Shown: positions 24,501 through 32,238 of the stretch, in pieces
Numbering within the stretch: the first letter of the stretch is position 1
Layout of the letters: each line of letters opens with the position of its first letter
DNA from: Paraneptunicella sp964228975
GTDB lineage: Bacteria > Pseudomonadota > Gammaproteobacteria > Enterobacterales > Alteromonadaceae
Assembly (NCBI GenBank): GCA_964228975.1
Contig: CAXRCC010000123.1
Location: 1-32,289, forward strand
Length of the DNA stretch: 32,289 nt
Direction of reading: 5' to 3'
The notes under the pieces: generated by a model
Databases searched by the model: none
The model's input: the letters and a program-made list of their open reading frames with translations, nothing else
What the model was told of the DNA's origin: nothing
Position numbers and translations under genes: made by a program

Positions 24501-25849
24501 TGCTGCAAGAATGAGGAAAACGCCGTTAGTGGCGTTTTGTTTGGTAGCGCGTTGTTCGGTAGTGTATCGCTCGGTAGCATATTTTTCAGTGGAGAATGAT
24601 TCAATGCCATATCGTTATGGCTGCGTATGAGTGAGTTTGGGCCTGACAAACGAATGCTTTCACCCTGCATCGGCAGCAACAGGTTTGGTGCGCTGGGTTG
24701 TTGTTGCGCTAAAGCCATCAAGCGTGTTGGCGGCTCACACCACGGATGAAGCGATAAGGCGTAAGCGCCCCAATGAATGGGCACAAGGTGAGTAGCAGAC
24801 AACGCTTGCGCGGCTTGTAGTGTGGCTTCTGGCAGTAAATGAACTGGCTTGGCAATATCTAAATATTGTCCATTTTCGATAAACACAAGGTCAAATGGGC
24901 CGAACGTGTTGCCAATTGCAGCAAAGTGCGGACCATATCCACTATCACCACTGAAGAAAATACGATGTGATATTCCTTCTATCACAAAGGACGCCCACAG
25001 CGTATCGTTTTGCATAAAGCGGGCGCGTCCGGAATAGTGGTGTGCCGGTGTTAGCGTAATACGCAGTGTTGCTGCTGACTCGTTTGGTAAGCTTTTCTCG
25101 GTTGTGTACGCAGTGCCAATTTCAATGCTTTCCCACCAATCTTTTTCATGAATTTGCTGAGGCTTAACGCCCCATTTTTGCAAATGTCGGCCTACGCCCA
25201 GCGGCACTAAAAACTGCGTGCTGGATTCAGCAAGGGCTTCAATCGTGCTCATCTCTAAATGATCATAGTGATCATGGCTAATCAACACCCAGTCAATATA
25301 GGGTAAATCCTTAAGGGTTAACGCTGACTTTTGAAAGCGTTGCCCGATAAACCAAACCGGTCCTGCATGATTGAAAATAGGGTCAATCAAAATAATATTG
25401 CTGTTAATAGACAACAGCACGGTACTGTGTCCAAGCCAAATAAATTGGGTTTCTGCTTTGTTTTGATAAAAACGTTGCAGGGCCTCTTTGGTGAGCGGTT
25501 GCTGTGGAAGGGCCGTGTGGGGCGAGGTATTTTTTGATTGCGTTAACGCTCGCAAAACATGCTGAGCACTAAACAAGGTGTCGCCAAATGACTCGATGTC
25601 TTGCTGATTAGGCGAAACAAACCGTTGGCGCTCATGGTCGAATTGCGTTGAGTGAGCATAGCGGGCGAGGTCGGTCTCATTTGGCGATTGACCCAAGGTG
25701 GCGCACCCCGTTAATGCCATCAATAACGTGCAGCCTAACATGCGGGCTGCGCGGTGAATCGATAAAGGCTGGTTAGCGTGATGCGTAAGCGAAAGTCGGC
25801 TAGAGCGACAAGCGGATAAAAAAGAGGTCAGCAAAAAATAAATGGGCAA
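24488..25849 (-). CDS. RomA/NAPE-PLD-like MBL-fold metallo-hydrolase, probable lipoprotein
   Basis: Metallo-beta-lactamase-fold hydrolase, up to 453 residues. The zinc motif SHDHYDH starts near residue 191. Further ligands appear in FFSGDSGYGPHFAAIG and LVPIHWGAYALSLHPW, the pattern of the NAPE-PLD/RomA/UlaG-like branch, which includes phosphodiesterases and lactonases. A lipobox-like LTGC at about 46-49 suggests lipid anchoring. The start is uncertain: 25849 is a TTG, the first ATG is at 25741, and neither has a clear ribosome-binding site. The basic HRAAR before the hydrophobic stretch argues that translation starts upstream of that ATG. The last 50 or so residues lie beyond the catalytic fold and are encoded across the LysR terminator. 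Confidence 0.85.
   Translation of the reverse strand: MPIYFLLTSFLSACRSSRLSLTHHANQPLSIHRAARMLGCTLLMALTGCATLGQSPNETDLARYAHSTQFDHERQRFVSPNQQDIESFGDTLFSAQHVLRALTQSKNTSPHTALPQQPLTKEALQRFYQNKAETQFIWLGHSTVLLSINSNIILIDPIFNHAGPVWFIGQRFQKSALTLKDLPYIDWVLISHDHYDHLEMSTIEALAESSTQFLVPLGVGRHLQKWGVKPQQIHEKDWWESIEIGTAYTTEKSLPNESAATLRITLTPAHHYSGRARFMQNDTLWASFVIEGISHRIFFSGDSGYGPHFAAIGNTFGPFDLVFIENGQYLDIAKPVHLLPEATLQAAQALSATHLVPIHWGAYALSLHPWCEPPTRLMALAQQQPSAPNLLLPMQGESIRLSGPNSLIRSHNDMALNHSPLKNMLPSDTLPNNALPNKTPLTAFSSFLQHQCD
24517..24538 (+). terminator. Terminator of the LysR gene, inside the convergent hydrolase coding sequence
   Basis: A perfect 8-bp stem AAAACGCC/GGCGTTTT closes a 6-base loop and is followed by GTTTGGT. 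It lies 16 bases past the LysR stop codon. The same bases encode part of the C-terminal tail (around NKTPLTAF) of the metallo-hydrolase on the opposite strand. Confidence 0.65.
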
Positions 25850-26005
25850 AAAATAAGTGAATAAGATAATGCGGCCTGTTTAATTTGATACGTTTTATAA
25901 AGTCATACTGCGTGTTATGCGCCGAGCCAGTTAACACGCGAATAGCAGTGTAAAAGGCTCGGTGTATTGACAAGGCGTTATCGCAGCATAACGGGTGAGT
26001 AACAC

Positions 26006-27064
26006 CTAAAACGACAGCTGAGTTTCAATTCTAAAACGCTTTCCTTGTTCGGCATCGCCTTTTAAGGTTTCCGTATCGGAATAGCGCACACCAAGCCAAA
26101 TGTTTTTGCTAATGCGGTGTCTGACTCGAGCATCCCATCCTTTAACATTAGCAGTGGTGTAACGCGCCACGGCGTTTTGTGCAAACTCGCGAATGACGCC
26201 AAAGCGCTCAACATGAAACGCTTTAAATTGTGTTAGCGTGTCACCTTCGTGTTTCAGTGAGCCATGACGAAGTTCTACCGCGATGCTGGTGTCTTCGCCT
26301 TTAAACTCATTGGAAACATCGCCCGTCGCAAATATTTCACTGTCGCTTTCAATACTTTTGCCCACATCGGCACCAAGCTGCCATTGGCCATACTTAGCAA
26401 AGGCTGAAACACGCATAAATTGGTTATCGAATTGTGTGTCGCGCGTGGCGTATTGTGCTTGTGGGTCGGAATCAAACTTTGCCCACCACGGCATGATGCC
26501 AAAAGACCAATCATCCATTTTGAATTGATATTGCCACTGCACAATATTCAACGTACCCGTGGTATCGCTGCTGCCATCTAGCGGTTTTAAATGAGATACA
26601 TGCAAGCTGTGCGCTTTGTTCACTTTCCAATCGACACTGGCGCCAATGGGGTTGAGATCTCTGTCCCAAAAAATATCGGTGACTTGCTTACTGCCCCAAG
26701 GCATTTTGCCAAGCTTCAGGGTAATGTCGTTGAATTTACCTGTGGCGAATGCGCGATCGATATACACATCGCGGTCGGGAATACGTTGATCGTTAAAGCG
26801 GTGAAGGGTAATAGCGGGAACGTTTTGTTGATTTTTTAACCCGGAACTTAAGCGTACTTGTGTTTGCCACGTATCGCTCCACGTTGAGGTAACACCTGCT
26901 CGAATAATGCTTCGGATACGCTCTCTATCGCGAAGTTGTAAGTGTTCAGTGTCGTTTTCGTAGCGTAAAAGCACATTAAGGAAGCCATTATGCGCTGAAG
27001 TGTTGGCCAGTGTTGAGCCACAGGTAAATGCGCAAGCAGCAAATAGTGGTATCGACTTTTTCAC
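26006..27064 (-). CDS. Porin-like outer-membrane beta-barrel protein (paralogue 1)
   Basis: Predicted outer-membrane channel of 352 residues. A signal peptide (KKSIPLFAACAFTCGSTLANTSA) is followed by many amphipathic strands. Conserved blocks include RDVYIDRAFATGKFNDITLKLGKMPW and VTDIFWDRDLNPIG. The C-terminus RIETQLSF has a terminal Phe typical of BAM substrates. It resembles 'putative porin' families, but I cannot name the substrate. I chose the GTG at 27064, where the signal peptide starts; an ATG at 27112 adds 16 residues without a ribosome-binding site. It is a tandem paralogue of the 27321-28358 gene, about half the residues being identical by eye. Confidence 0.75.
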   Translation of the reverse strand: MKKSIPLFAACAFTCGSTLANTSAHNGFLNVLLRYENDTEHLQLRDRERIRSIIRAGVTSTWSDTWQTQVRLSSGLKNQQNVPAITLHRFNDQRIPDRDVYIDRAFATGKFNDITLKLGKMPWGSKQVTDIFWDRDLNPIGASVDWKVNKAHSLHVSHLKPLDGSSDTTGTLNIVQWQYQFKMDDWSFGIMPWWAKFDSDPQAQYATRDTQFDNQFMRVSAFAKYGQWQLGADVGKSIESDSEIFATGDVSNEFKGEDTSIAVELRHGSLKHEGDTLTQFKAFHVERFGVIREFAQNAVARYTTANVKGWDARVRHRISKNIWLGVRYSDTETLKGDAEQGKRFRIETQLSF

Positions 27065-27241
27065 AGTTCCATCTCTCGAATTAGTGGCCTGCTTAAAAGG
27101 ACGCTGAAGCATAAGTTTACGCGGTCTCGTTTAGCAGACAAACATTTGTTAGGTGCTAGGCAAAAGCAAAATGCTAGCAATGTTTTATGTGGCTCAGAGG
27201 TATATTAGTAAAAAATATTACCCGAATGAAGGTGAGATCAA

Positions 27242-27349
27242 ATGGAAATGGCGATTACCACGATTGCTTTTTTCTTATTGTTTTTATTGCGGAATTTGGT
27301 TTTGGGCAAATATGGCAGGGTTAAAAGCGAAATTGTGCCTCTAGCCTAA
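27242..27349 (+). CDS. Candidate small membrane protein, 35 residues
   Basis: The ORF encodes MEMAITTIAFFLLFLLRN-LVLGKYGRVKSEIVPLA. It has one strongly hydrophobic segment (about residues 4-21) and a basic C-terminal side. A strong ribosome-binding site AAGGTGAG lies 5 bases before the ATG. It lies between the two porin genes on the opposite strand, and its last 29 bases overlap the 3' end of the upstream porin gene. I recognise no family. A different-frame ORF at 27153-27344 covers the same place but lacks a comparable site. It could be a genuine microprotein or chance. Confidence 0.4.
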   Translation: MEMAITTIAFFLLFLLRNLVLGKYGRVKSEIVPLA

Positions 27350-28358
27350 GGCGCTTCCCAGCTTCTTGCGGCCCAATTATTGTCGTCGCATCGGTATAAC
27401 GCACGCCTAACCACCAGTTTTCTGTCATTTGACGACGCAAACGCACTTCCCATCCTCGAAGGTTACTTGTGGCAAATCGCGCTGTGCCATCTTGGGCAAA
27501 TTCGCTAATCACACCGTAACGCTCCACATGAAAAGCCCGAAACTGGGTGAGTATGGCTTTGGGCTCCTTTAATTGCCCATGACGAAGTTCAACAGCATAG
27601 CTTGCGTTTTGGTCTTGAAAATCGTTTGAAGGAAAATGGGCTTGGCCTTTGATGCTTTTGCCTATATCAGCGCCTAAGCGCCATTGTCCCCATTTTACGT
27701 AGCTTGATAAGCGAATAAATTGGTTATCTAAGTGAGTGTCGTTAACGGCATAAGTGGCAGTATCGCCGCTGTAATTGACATACCAAGGCATTAAGCCAAA
27801 TTCAACATCGCGCCATTGATAACGCGCTTGCCACTGAGCCAAGCTTAGGTGACCCACGGTAGCGCTGCTGCCATCTAGAGGTTTTAAATAAGCAAGGTGA
27901 AGCTGGTGGGTTGGGGCAAGGGTAATATCAAAGGCCACCCCCATTGGGTTGAGATCTCTATCCCAAAAAATGTCGGTGATTTGTTCGCTTAACCAAGGAA
28001 TTTTGCCGGCGCTGAGTGTGATGTTATCGAATCGACCAACCATGTAAGCTCTGTCGATGAAAACATCTCGTTGACCCAATGATTGGTCAGTAATGCGATA
28101 AACGGTGTGAGCGGCGCTGTTTTGCCTGTCTTTTACCCCTGTTCTTAAACGAACATGTGTTTCCCATGTGTTGTTCCAAGAAGAGGTTATTCCTGCACTG
28201 GCGATATAACGCAGGCGCTCTCTATCGTTTAAAGTAGGGTGTTCGCTGTCCGATTCGTATCTTAATACACCGTTGAAAAACGCATTGTGTTCTGCACTGC
28301 ATGCCTGTTGAGACCAAAATGGAACGCAAAGTGTCAAAATGCAGAGTAATGAACGCAT
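27321..28358 (-). CDS. Porin-like outer-membrane beta-barrel protein (paralogue 2)
   Basis: Outer-membrane barrel of 345 residues with an N-terminal signal peptide (MRSLLCILTLCVPFWSQQA) and terminal Phe (RLEAQFRF). It shares with its downstream neighbour the blocks QITDIFWDRDLNP, LKPLDGSS, FRAFHVERYGVI and WWLGVRYTD, so the pair arose by tandem duplication. The ATG at 28358 has GGAGAG just upstream. A 256-bp gap to the downstream copy means each probably has its own promoter. Differential use of the two channels is plausible but not shown by sequence. Confidence 0.8.
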   Translation of the reverse strand: MRSLLCILTLCVPFWSQQACSAEHNAFFNGVLRYESDSEHPTLNDRERLRYIASAGITSSWNNTWETHVRLRTGVKDRQNSAAHTVYRITDQSLGQRDVFIDRAYMVGRFDNITLSAGKIPWLSEQITDIFWDRDLNPMGVAFDITLAPTHQLHLAYLKPLDGSSATVGHLSLAQWQARYQWRDVEFGLMPWYVNYSGDTATYAVNDTHLDNQFIRLSSYVKWGQWRLGADIGKSIKGQAHFPSNDFQDQNASYAVELRHGQLKEPKAILTQFRAFHVERYGVISEFAQDGTARFATSNLRGWEVRLRRQMTENWWLGVRYTDATTIIGPQEAGKRLRLEAQFRF

Positions 28359-28530
28359 ATCTCTCCGTTTTTAATTGAACGTTAATTTCATCACTTCAAG
28401 GGAAATCGATGAGTATGAATCAACCTGAATTATACGGTTTTATTGGGGTTTTTCAGCAAGAGTCTGGTTTCAAGTTAACAAAACTGTCATAAAACTTAAA
28501 TATATAAGGCGAGCGTTTCCTTCTTCGTAA

Positions 28531-28555
28531 ACTAATAAAACAACGCTTTATTAGT
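28531..28555. repeat. 9-bp perfect inverted repeat, operator or small hairpin
   Basis: ACTAATAAA (28531-28539) pairs exactly with TTTATTAGT (28547-28555) across a 7-base loop, within AT-rich DNA 173 bp upstream of the porin start. It is too AT-rich to be a strong terminator. An operator for the porin gene or a weak processing hairpin are both possible. Confidence 0.4.
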
Positions 28556-28714
28556 GGTTAAAATATTTTTATTTTTACTTTCTTATATAATTTAAGGTGT
28601 TGATATTTAATGGGTTTGTGTTTTTTGTTTGCTGGTTTCGATTGTTTTTGATGGCTTTTAACTGAGTGCGGGTGGCATTTTTTATTGCCCGGTTATTAAC
28701 CTAAAGGCGTAAAA

Positions 28715-28840
28715 ATGACGGCGTTTGATAAAAATGTAACGGGAGTTGTTTTACCTATTAATTATTCACTTTTAGCTAGCTTTTTATCTGAAATGTCGAC
28801 TTTAAACAGGGGAGGTGTATTGGTTCTTCCTAGTTATTAG
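28715..28840 (+). CDS. Possible small ORF, 41 residues
   Basis: It starts MTAFDKNVTGVVLPINY and ends VLVLPSY. AAAGG lies about 7 bases before the ATG, and the palindrome GGTTATTAACC lies just upstream of that. There is no recognisable domain and only weak hydrophobicity. It is the only intergenic ORF in this 830-bp gap with a plausible ribosome-binding site, but chance is quite possible. Confidence 0.2.
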   Translation: MTAFDKNVTGVVLPINYSLLASFLSEMSTLNRGGVLVLPSY

Positions 28841-29188
28841 GTAATTAAAATTAACCTCTTTTATAGAGTGGATTTTATATTTCATTCGTTTTGAATTTAA
28901 CTTTTGTTTGAGACGTCAATTCTTGTAAATAAATCTTTGCAATACGTTTTTCTATATGTGAATTCCTTCGTGTTTTGAGCGGCGTTATTCATTCTCATAT
29001 TCAAATTAAAGCTCATTTAATCAGTGTGTTAATGTTTCTTTTTAAAATATGAAAATCAGGTAAAGAATTAAGTTACCTCACTTTTCTTGCGGCTCCGGCA
29101 TTCCCGTATATACCTAATTTAGGCGGCAACTAAAGCTACCTAAAACAAAACAATAAAAAACATTAGAAACTTAATACGAGAATTAAAC

Positions 29189-30772
29189 ATGAATTTCAAA
29201 CAACTTGGATTGGGCGTATCTGCTCTTACACTTGTGGCAACAAGCGTTATGGCTGCAAACAGCGGTTCAACAATGACGCAGCGGGTAGACAGAGGTTTAT
29301 CCGCCATGAGTGATACCCAGCAATACATGATCGTTTTTAAAAAGGGCGATGTGAGCATGGGGACCGCTAGGGAAGGCCAATCTCAGGCGTTAGTGCATGA
29401 AGGTGTGTTAAATGCAAAAGCGGCGGTGAGCCTGGTTGAGCGAGTCGGCGGAAAGTTTCGTCGTTCGATTGATAAGCAGCGCATCGTTTCAGCAAACTTA
29501 AGTAAAAAAGCCTACAACGAGCTTATGCGCGACAGTCGTGTAGAGCGCATTTCTGCTGACCCTCGTCGTTATATTTTAGCGCAATCTGCCCCCTTTGGTA
29601 TTGGCATGGTACAGGCAGATCAGTTAGTCCAAAGCAACAAAACCAATCGCAAGGTTTGTATCATTGATACGGGTTACGACTTGGGTCATGAAGATTTGCC
29701 AACCGATGTGACAGGCCAAGCGAACAACAGTTTAGTGGGTAGCTGGAATAACGATGGTCATGGTCACGGAACGCACGTTGCAGGCACGATCGCAGGGTTA
29801 GATAACACCGTTGGCGTGGTGGGTGTGCATCCTGATATGGATTTGCATATCGTGAAAATCTTCAACGATTCTGGCAACTGGACATCCGCATCGGATTTAA
29901 TTGCGGGGATACAACAGTGTGAAGATGCCGGAGCGAATATTGTTAGCATGTCCTTAGGGGGCTCGGGCTCGTCGGCATCAGAAGCGAACTCAATGCAAGG
30001 CTTTGTAGATCGCGGCATGATGCTGATTGCGGCGGCAGGTAACGATGGCAATAGTTCATTGTCTTATCCTGCGTCTTACGATGCCGTTATGTCGGTTGCG
30101 GCGGTCGATTCAAGTAGCAATGTGGCTTCCTTTTCGCAGTATAACAGCCAAGTTGAAATTGCAGCGCCGGGAGTCTCGGTGAATTCAACGTTACCGGGCA
30201 ACTCATATGCTGCTTGGAATGGGACATCAATGGCGACACCGCATGTATCGGGTGTGGCAGCGCTAGTGTGGTCTTTCCACACGAATTGTACCAACGAAAA
30301 TATTCGTAAGGCGATTAACGACACCGCACAAGATCGTGGTGCAGCAGGGCGAGACAACTTCTACGGTAACGGTATTGTGAAAGCGTTAGACGCTCACAAC
30401 TATTTGAACACCTTCGGTTGTGCGGGCGATCCGAATAATGGTGGTGGCAATGGTGGCGGCGGTGATGTGGATCCGTATGAAGAAACGCATACTAATTTGT
30501 CGGGTGCGCGCAGCAGTTGGACTGATTTCACCTTAACCGTGCCAACGGGGGCATCCTTGCTAACAGCCACCATGAGCGGCGGCTCGGGTGATGCGGATTT
30601 GTACACGCGCTTCAATGCATTGCCTGTGACATCAACCTACGATTGTCGTCCGTACACCTCGGGTAACAATGAAGAGTGTACGCATAGTAACCCCAGTGCA
30701 GGTAACTGGTACATCAGTATTCGCGGTTATTCTGCATACAGTGGTGTCACGCTTACCTTCGGTTACGAATAA
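29189..30772 (+). CDS. Secreted subtilisin-like serine protease (S8) with PPC domain
   Basis: Exoprotease precursor of 527 residues. The signal peptide ends near ATSVMAA (about 1-23). An inhibitor I9 propeptide follows (about 45-130, QYMIVFKK...RVERISADP). The S8 catalytic domain has D160 in IIDTGYDLGHEDL, H193 in HGTHVAGT, the oxyanion-region N in AAGNDG, and S347 in NGTSMATPHVSG. A glycine-rich linker GGGNGGGG leads to a C-terminal pre-peptidase (PPC) domain (about 435-527) that is often trimmed on secretion. Four cysteines in the catalytic domain and two in the PPC domain suggest disulfides. It probably degrades environmental protein. The ATG at 29189 starts the signal peptide and a terminator follows at 30802, so it is monocistronic. 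Confidence 0.95.
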   Translation: MNFKQLGLGVSALTLVATSVMAANSGSTMTQRVDRGLSAMSDTQQYMIVFKKGDVSMGTAREGQSQALVHEGVLNAKAAVSLVERVGGKFRRSIDKQRIVSANLSKKAYNELMRDSRVERISADPRRYILAQSAPFGIGMVQADQLVQSNKTNRKVCIIDTGYDLGHEDLPTDVTGQANNSLVGSWNNDGHGHGTHVAGTIAGLDNTVGVVGVHPDMDLHIVKIFNDSGNWTSASDLIAGIQQCEDAGANIVSMSLGGSGSSASEANSMQGFVDRGMMLIAAAGNDGNSSLSYPASYDAVMSVAAVDSSSNVASFSQYNSQVEIAAPGVSVNSTLPGNSYAAWNGTSMATPHVSGVAALVWSFHTNCTNENIRKAINDTAQDRGAAGRDNFYGNGIVKALDAHNYLNTFGCAGDPNNGGGNGGGGDVDPYEETHTNLSGARSSWTDFTLTVPTGASLLTATMSGGSGDADLYTRFNALPVTSTYDCRPYTSGNNEECTHSNPSAGNWYISIRGYSAYSGVTLTFGYE

Positions 30773-30801
30773 GTTTTAAAAAGTGTGTTGTTCCGTAAGT
30801 G

Positions 30802-30827
30802 AACCCGACTTCGGTCGGGTTTTGTTT
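30802..30827 (+). terminator. Rho-independent terminator of the protease gene
   Basis: AACCCGAC-TTCG-GTCGGGTT forms a perfect 8-bp stem closed by a stable UUCG tetraloop, followed by a T-rich tract. It begins 29 bases after the protease stop codon. Confidence 0.9.
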
Positions 30828-30975
30828 GGGTAAAATATAAAACCGCTACATGAAAAGGGATATTTTTCCAATTAGACCAAATAATGACTCGCATTTTTCA
30901 AGAAATCCAATATGATGCCACCCTCTTTATCGCATTGAATTTGCTAGGCTTTTAAGGCAAATCTAAATTGATTTG

Positions 30976-30988
30976 TTCACACTGTGAA
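30976..30988. promoter_or_regulatory. Palindrome TTCACACTGTGAA, possible operator
   Basis: A perfect 13-bp palindrome (6-bp arms around one base) ends 48 bp before the ATG of the ATP-grasp gene, in the position of a promoter-proximal operator. The half-site orientation is TCACA-TGTGA, the reverse of a CRP site, so CRP is not the obvious binder. Confidence 0.35.
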
Positions 30989-31036
30989 TGGGCAACTTCT
31001 AAGCGAATAACATCAATGAAATGGAATATTGAGCTT

Positions 31037-32146
31037 ATGAAAATTGCCATTATTAACAGTACGGGCTTTTGGTCGATGGGATGGACAACTGATGCACCAA
31101 GCCAACAAGATGCCATTAACGCATTAACACAATTAGGGATAACCGTTTCTGTTCATGAAGTGAAAAGTCGTACCGAAGCGGACACTTTGTTTTCATCTTT
31201 TGCTAAAAACGCGAGCAACGATCCATGCTTGTTGTGGCCAAATGCCTATCAAGTCCATGCCGATAACGACACTGAAGAACCAGTTTGGTTAGCGGATCTT
31301 ATCGAATCTTACGGTTTACCCATCATTGGTAATCAAGCCAAAGCGCTTAAAAATGTGATGCACAAGGATCAATGTCAGCAGTTACTCGATGCATTTGGCG
31401 CGTCCATTCCTGGCTTCATTGCTGTTGAGGCAGCAGATATCGATTTCTTAGCCCAGCGCATCCACGCAAAAGCGCTCGCTTTCCCATTGTTCGTTAAACC
31501 CAATTCGCTTTCTACAAGTAAAGGGATCACCCAAAACAACGTGGTGCATAACCTTGAGCAATTGCAACAGCAAGTGGTCAAGGTAGGGGAGCAGTTTGGT
31601 TTTCCTGTGATGGTTGAAGAGTATTTGCCGGGTCAAGACATCACGGTGTCGGTATTCATGACAGGCGATACGCCCACTTTCTTGCCAACATACTACGACA
31701 CCAAAATTTACGACGATCCGGGGGCAGTATTGGACCATGCCGTTCGAATGCGAGATTGGAATGACGGTAAATGGTTACGGGTGGTTGAAGAGCCCGAAGT
31801 GCTGCAAAAAATCGCTAAAGCCGCGATTCCAGCTTGCCAAGCGGCGGGAATTAACGAATTTACTCGTTTGGATTGCCGGTTCGACCGAAACGGTGAATTA
31901 AAAGTGTTTGATGTAAACGGTATGCCAGGGTTAGAGCTGCCGTTTAGCACGACAGTTTGGCAAATGATTGTGAAACTGCACGATCACACCGAGCAGGACG
32001 CATTTAAAACCTTGTTGAGTTTGGTGTTGTACTGTGTGGTGTCGCGTTATTCAACCTTTACTTTGCCCGAAAAAGCGCAGGCGTTAGCGCATGCTTTTAT
32101 TCAGAGTAACCAAATAGCCACAGATGAGGAACCTGCGGCGGTATAA
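31037..32146 (+). CDS. D-Ala-D-Ala-ligase-like ATP-grasp ligase
   Basis: ATP-grasp enzyme of 369 residues, predicted to join a carboxylate to an amine through an acyl-phosphate. The N-terminal domain starts MKIAIINSTGFWSMGW. The central ATP-binding region has FPLFVKPNSLSTSKGI and VMVEEYLPGQDITVSVF. The C-terminal catalytic region has RLDCRFDRNGELKVFDVNGMPGLELP with D292 and N294 as metal-ligand candidates, resembling the EINTMPG region of Ddl. It is too divergent to be the housekeeping Ddl; a specialised peptide or amide ligase is likelier. I prefer the ATG at 31037, where homology begins; an ATG at 31016 or TTG at 30968 is possible. No partner gene is visible to the right before the contig ends. 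Confidence 0.8.
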   Translation: MKIAIINSTGFWSMGWTTDAPSQQDAINALTQLGITVSVHEVKSRTEADTLFSSFAKNASNDPCLLWPNAYQVHADNDTEEPVWLADLIESYGLPIIGNQAKALKNVMHKDQCQQLLDAFGASIPGFIAVEAADIDFLAQRIHAKALAFPLFVKPNSLSTSKGITQNNVVHNLEQLQQQVVKVGEQFGFPVMVEEYLPGQDITVSVFMTGDTPTFLPTYYDTKIYDDPGAVLDHAVRMRDWNDGKWLRVVEEPEVLQKIAKAAIPACQAAGINEFTRLDCRFDRNGELKVFDVNGMPGLELPFSTTVWQMIVKLHDHTEQDAFKTLLSLVLYCVVSRYSTFTLPEKAQALAHAFIQSNQIATDEEPAAV

Positions 32147-32238
32147 AAGCGGCTACATCACCTGCGAATGCTAGCTTTAGTGCTTTGGTTTTAGTGTTTA
32201 CGCCTTAGTGTGAGTTTAACGACAGGTGTAACAAGTCT

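Larger units (their letters stand above)
28359..29188. other. AT-rich intergenic region, 830 bp
   Basis: The longest non-coding stretch here, noticeably more AT-rich than its neighbours. It separates divergent genes (porin on the minus strand, protease on the plus strand). It contains a 9-bp inverted repeat (28531-28555), an 11-bp palindrome GGTTATTAACC (28691-28701) just before a possible 41-codon ORF, and a leader before the protease. The leader holds a short hairpin (AGGTAA 29058-29063 with TTACCT 29073-29078), the palindrome CCTAATTTAGG (29113-29123) and TACCTAA twice (29111, 29137). I recognise no known riboswitch or RNA family. Confidence 0.55.

Noticed and set aside
27153..27344. 63-codon plus-strand ORF between the porins
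   Set aside because: It lacks a ribosome-binding site. The other frame from 27242 has the strong site and a cleaner membrane-protein composition.
29041..29188. Cyclic-di-GMP (GEMM) riboswitch before the exoprotease
   Set aside because: The leader has short hairpins but I could not find the conserved GEMM core bases.
30968..31036. TTG at 30968 or ATG at 31016 as the start of the Ddl-like ligase
   Set aside because: The fold begins at MKIAIIN (31037). The upstream residues look non-native, and the TTG lies beside the TTCACACTGTGAA palindrome. The 31016 start cannot be fully excluded.
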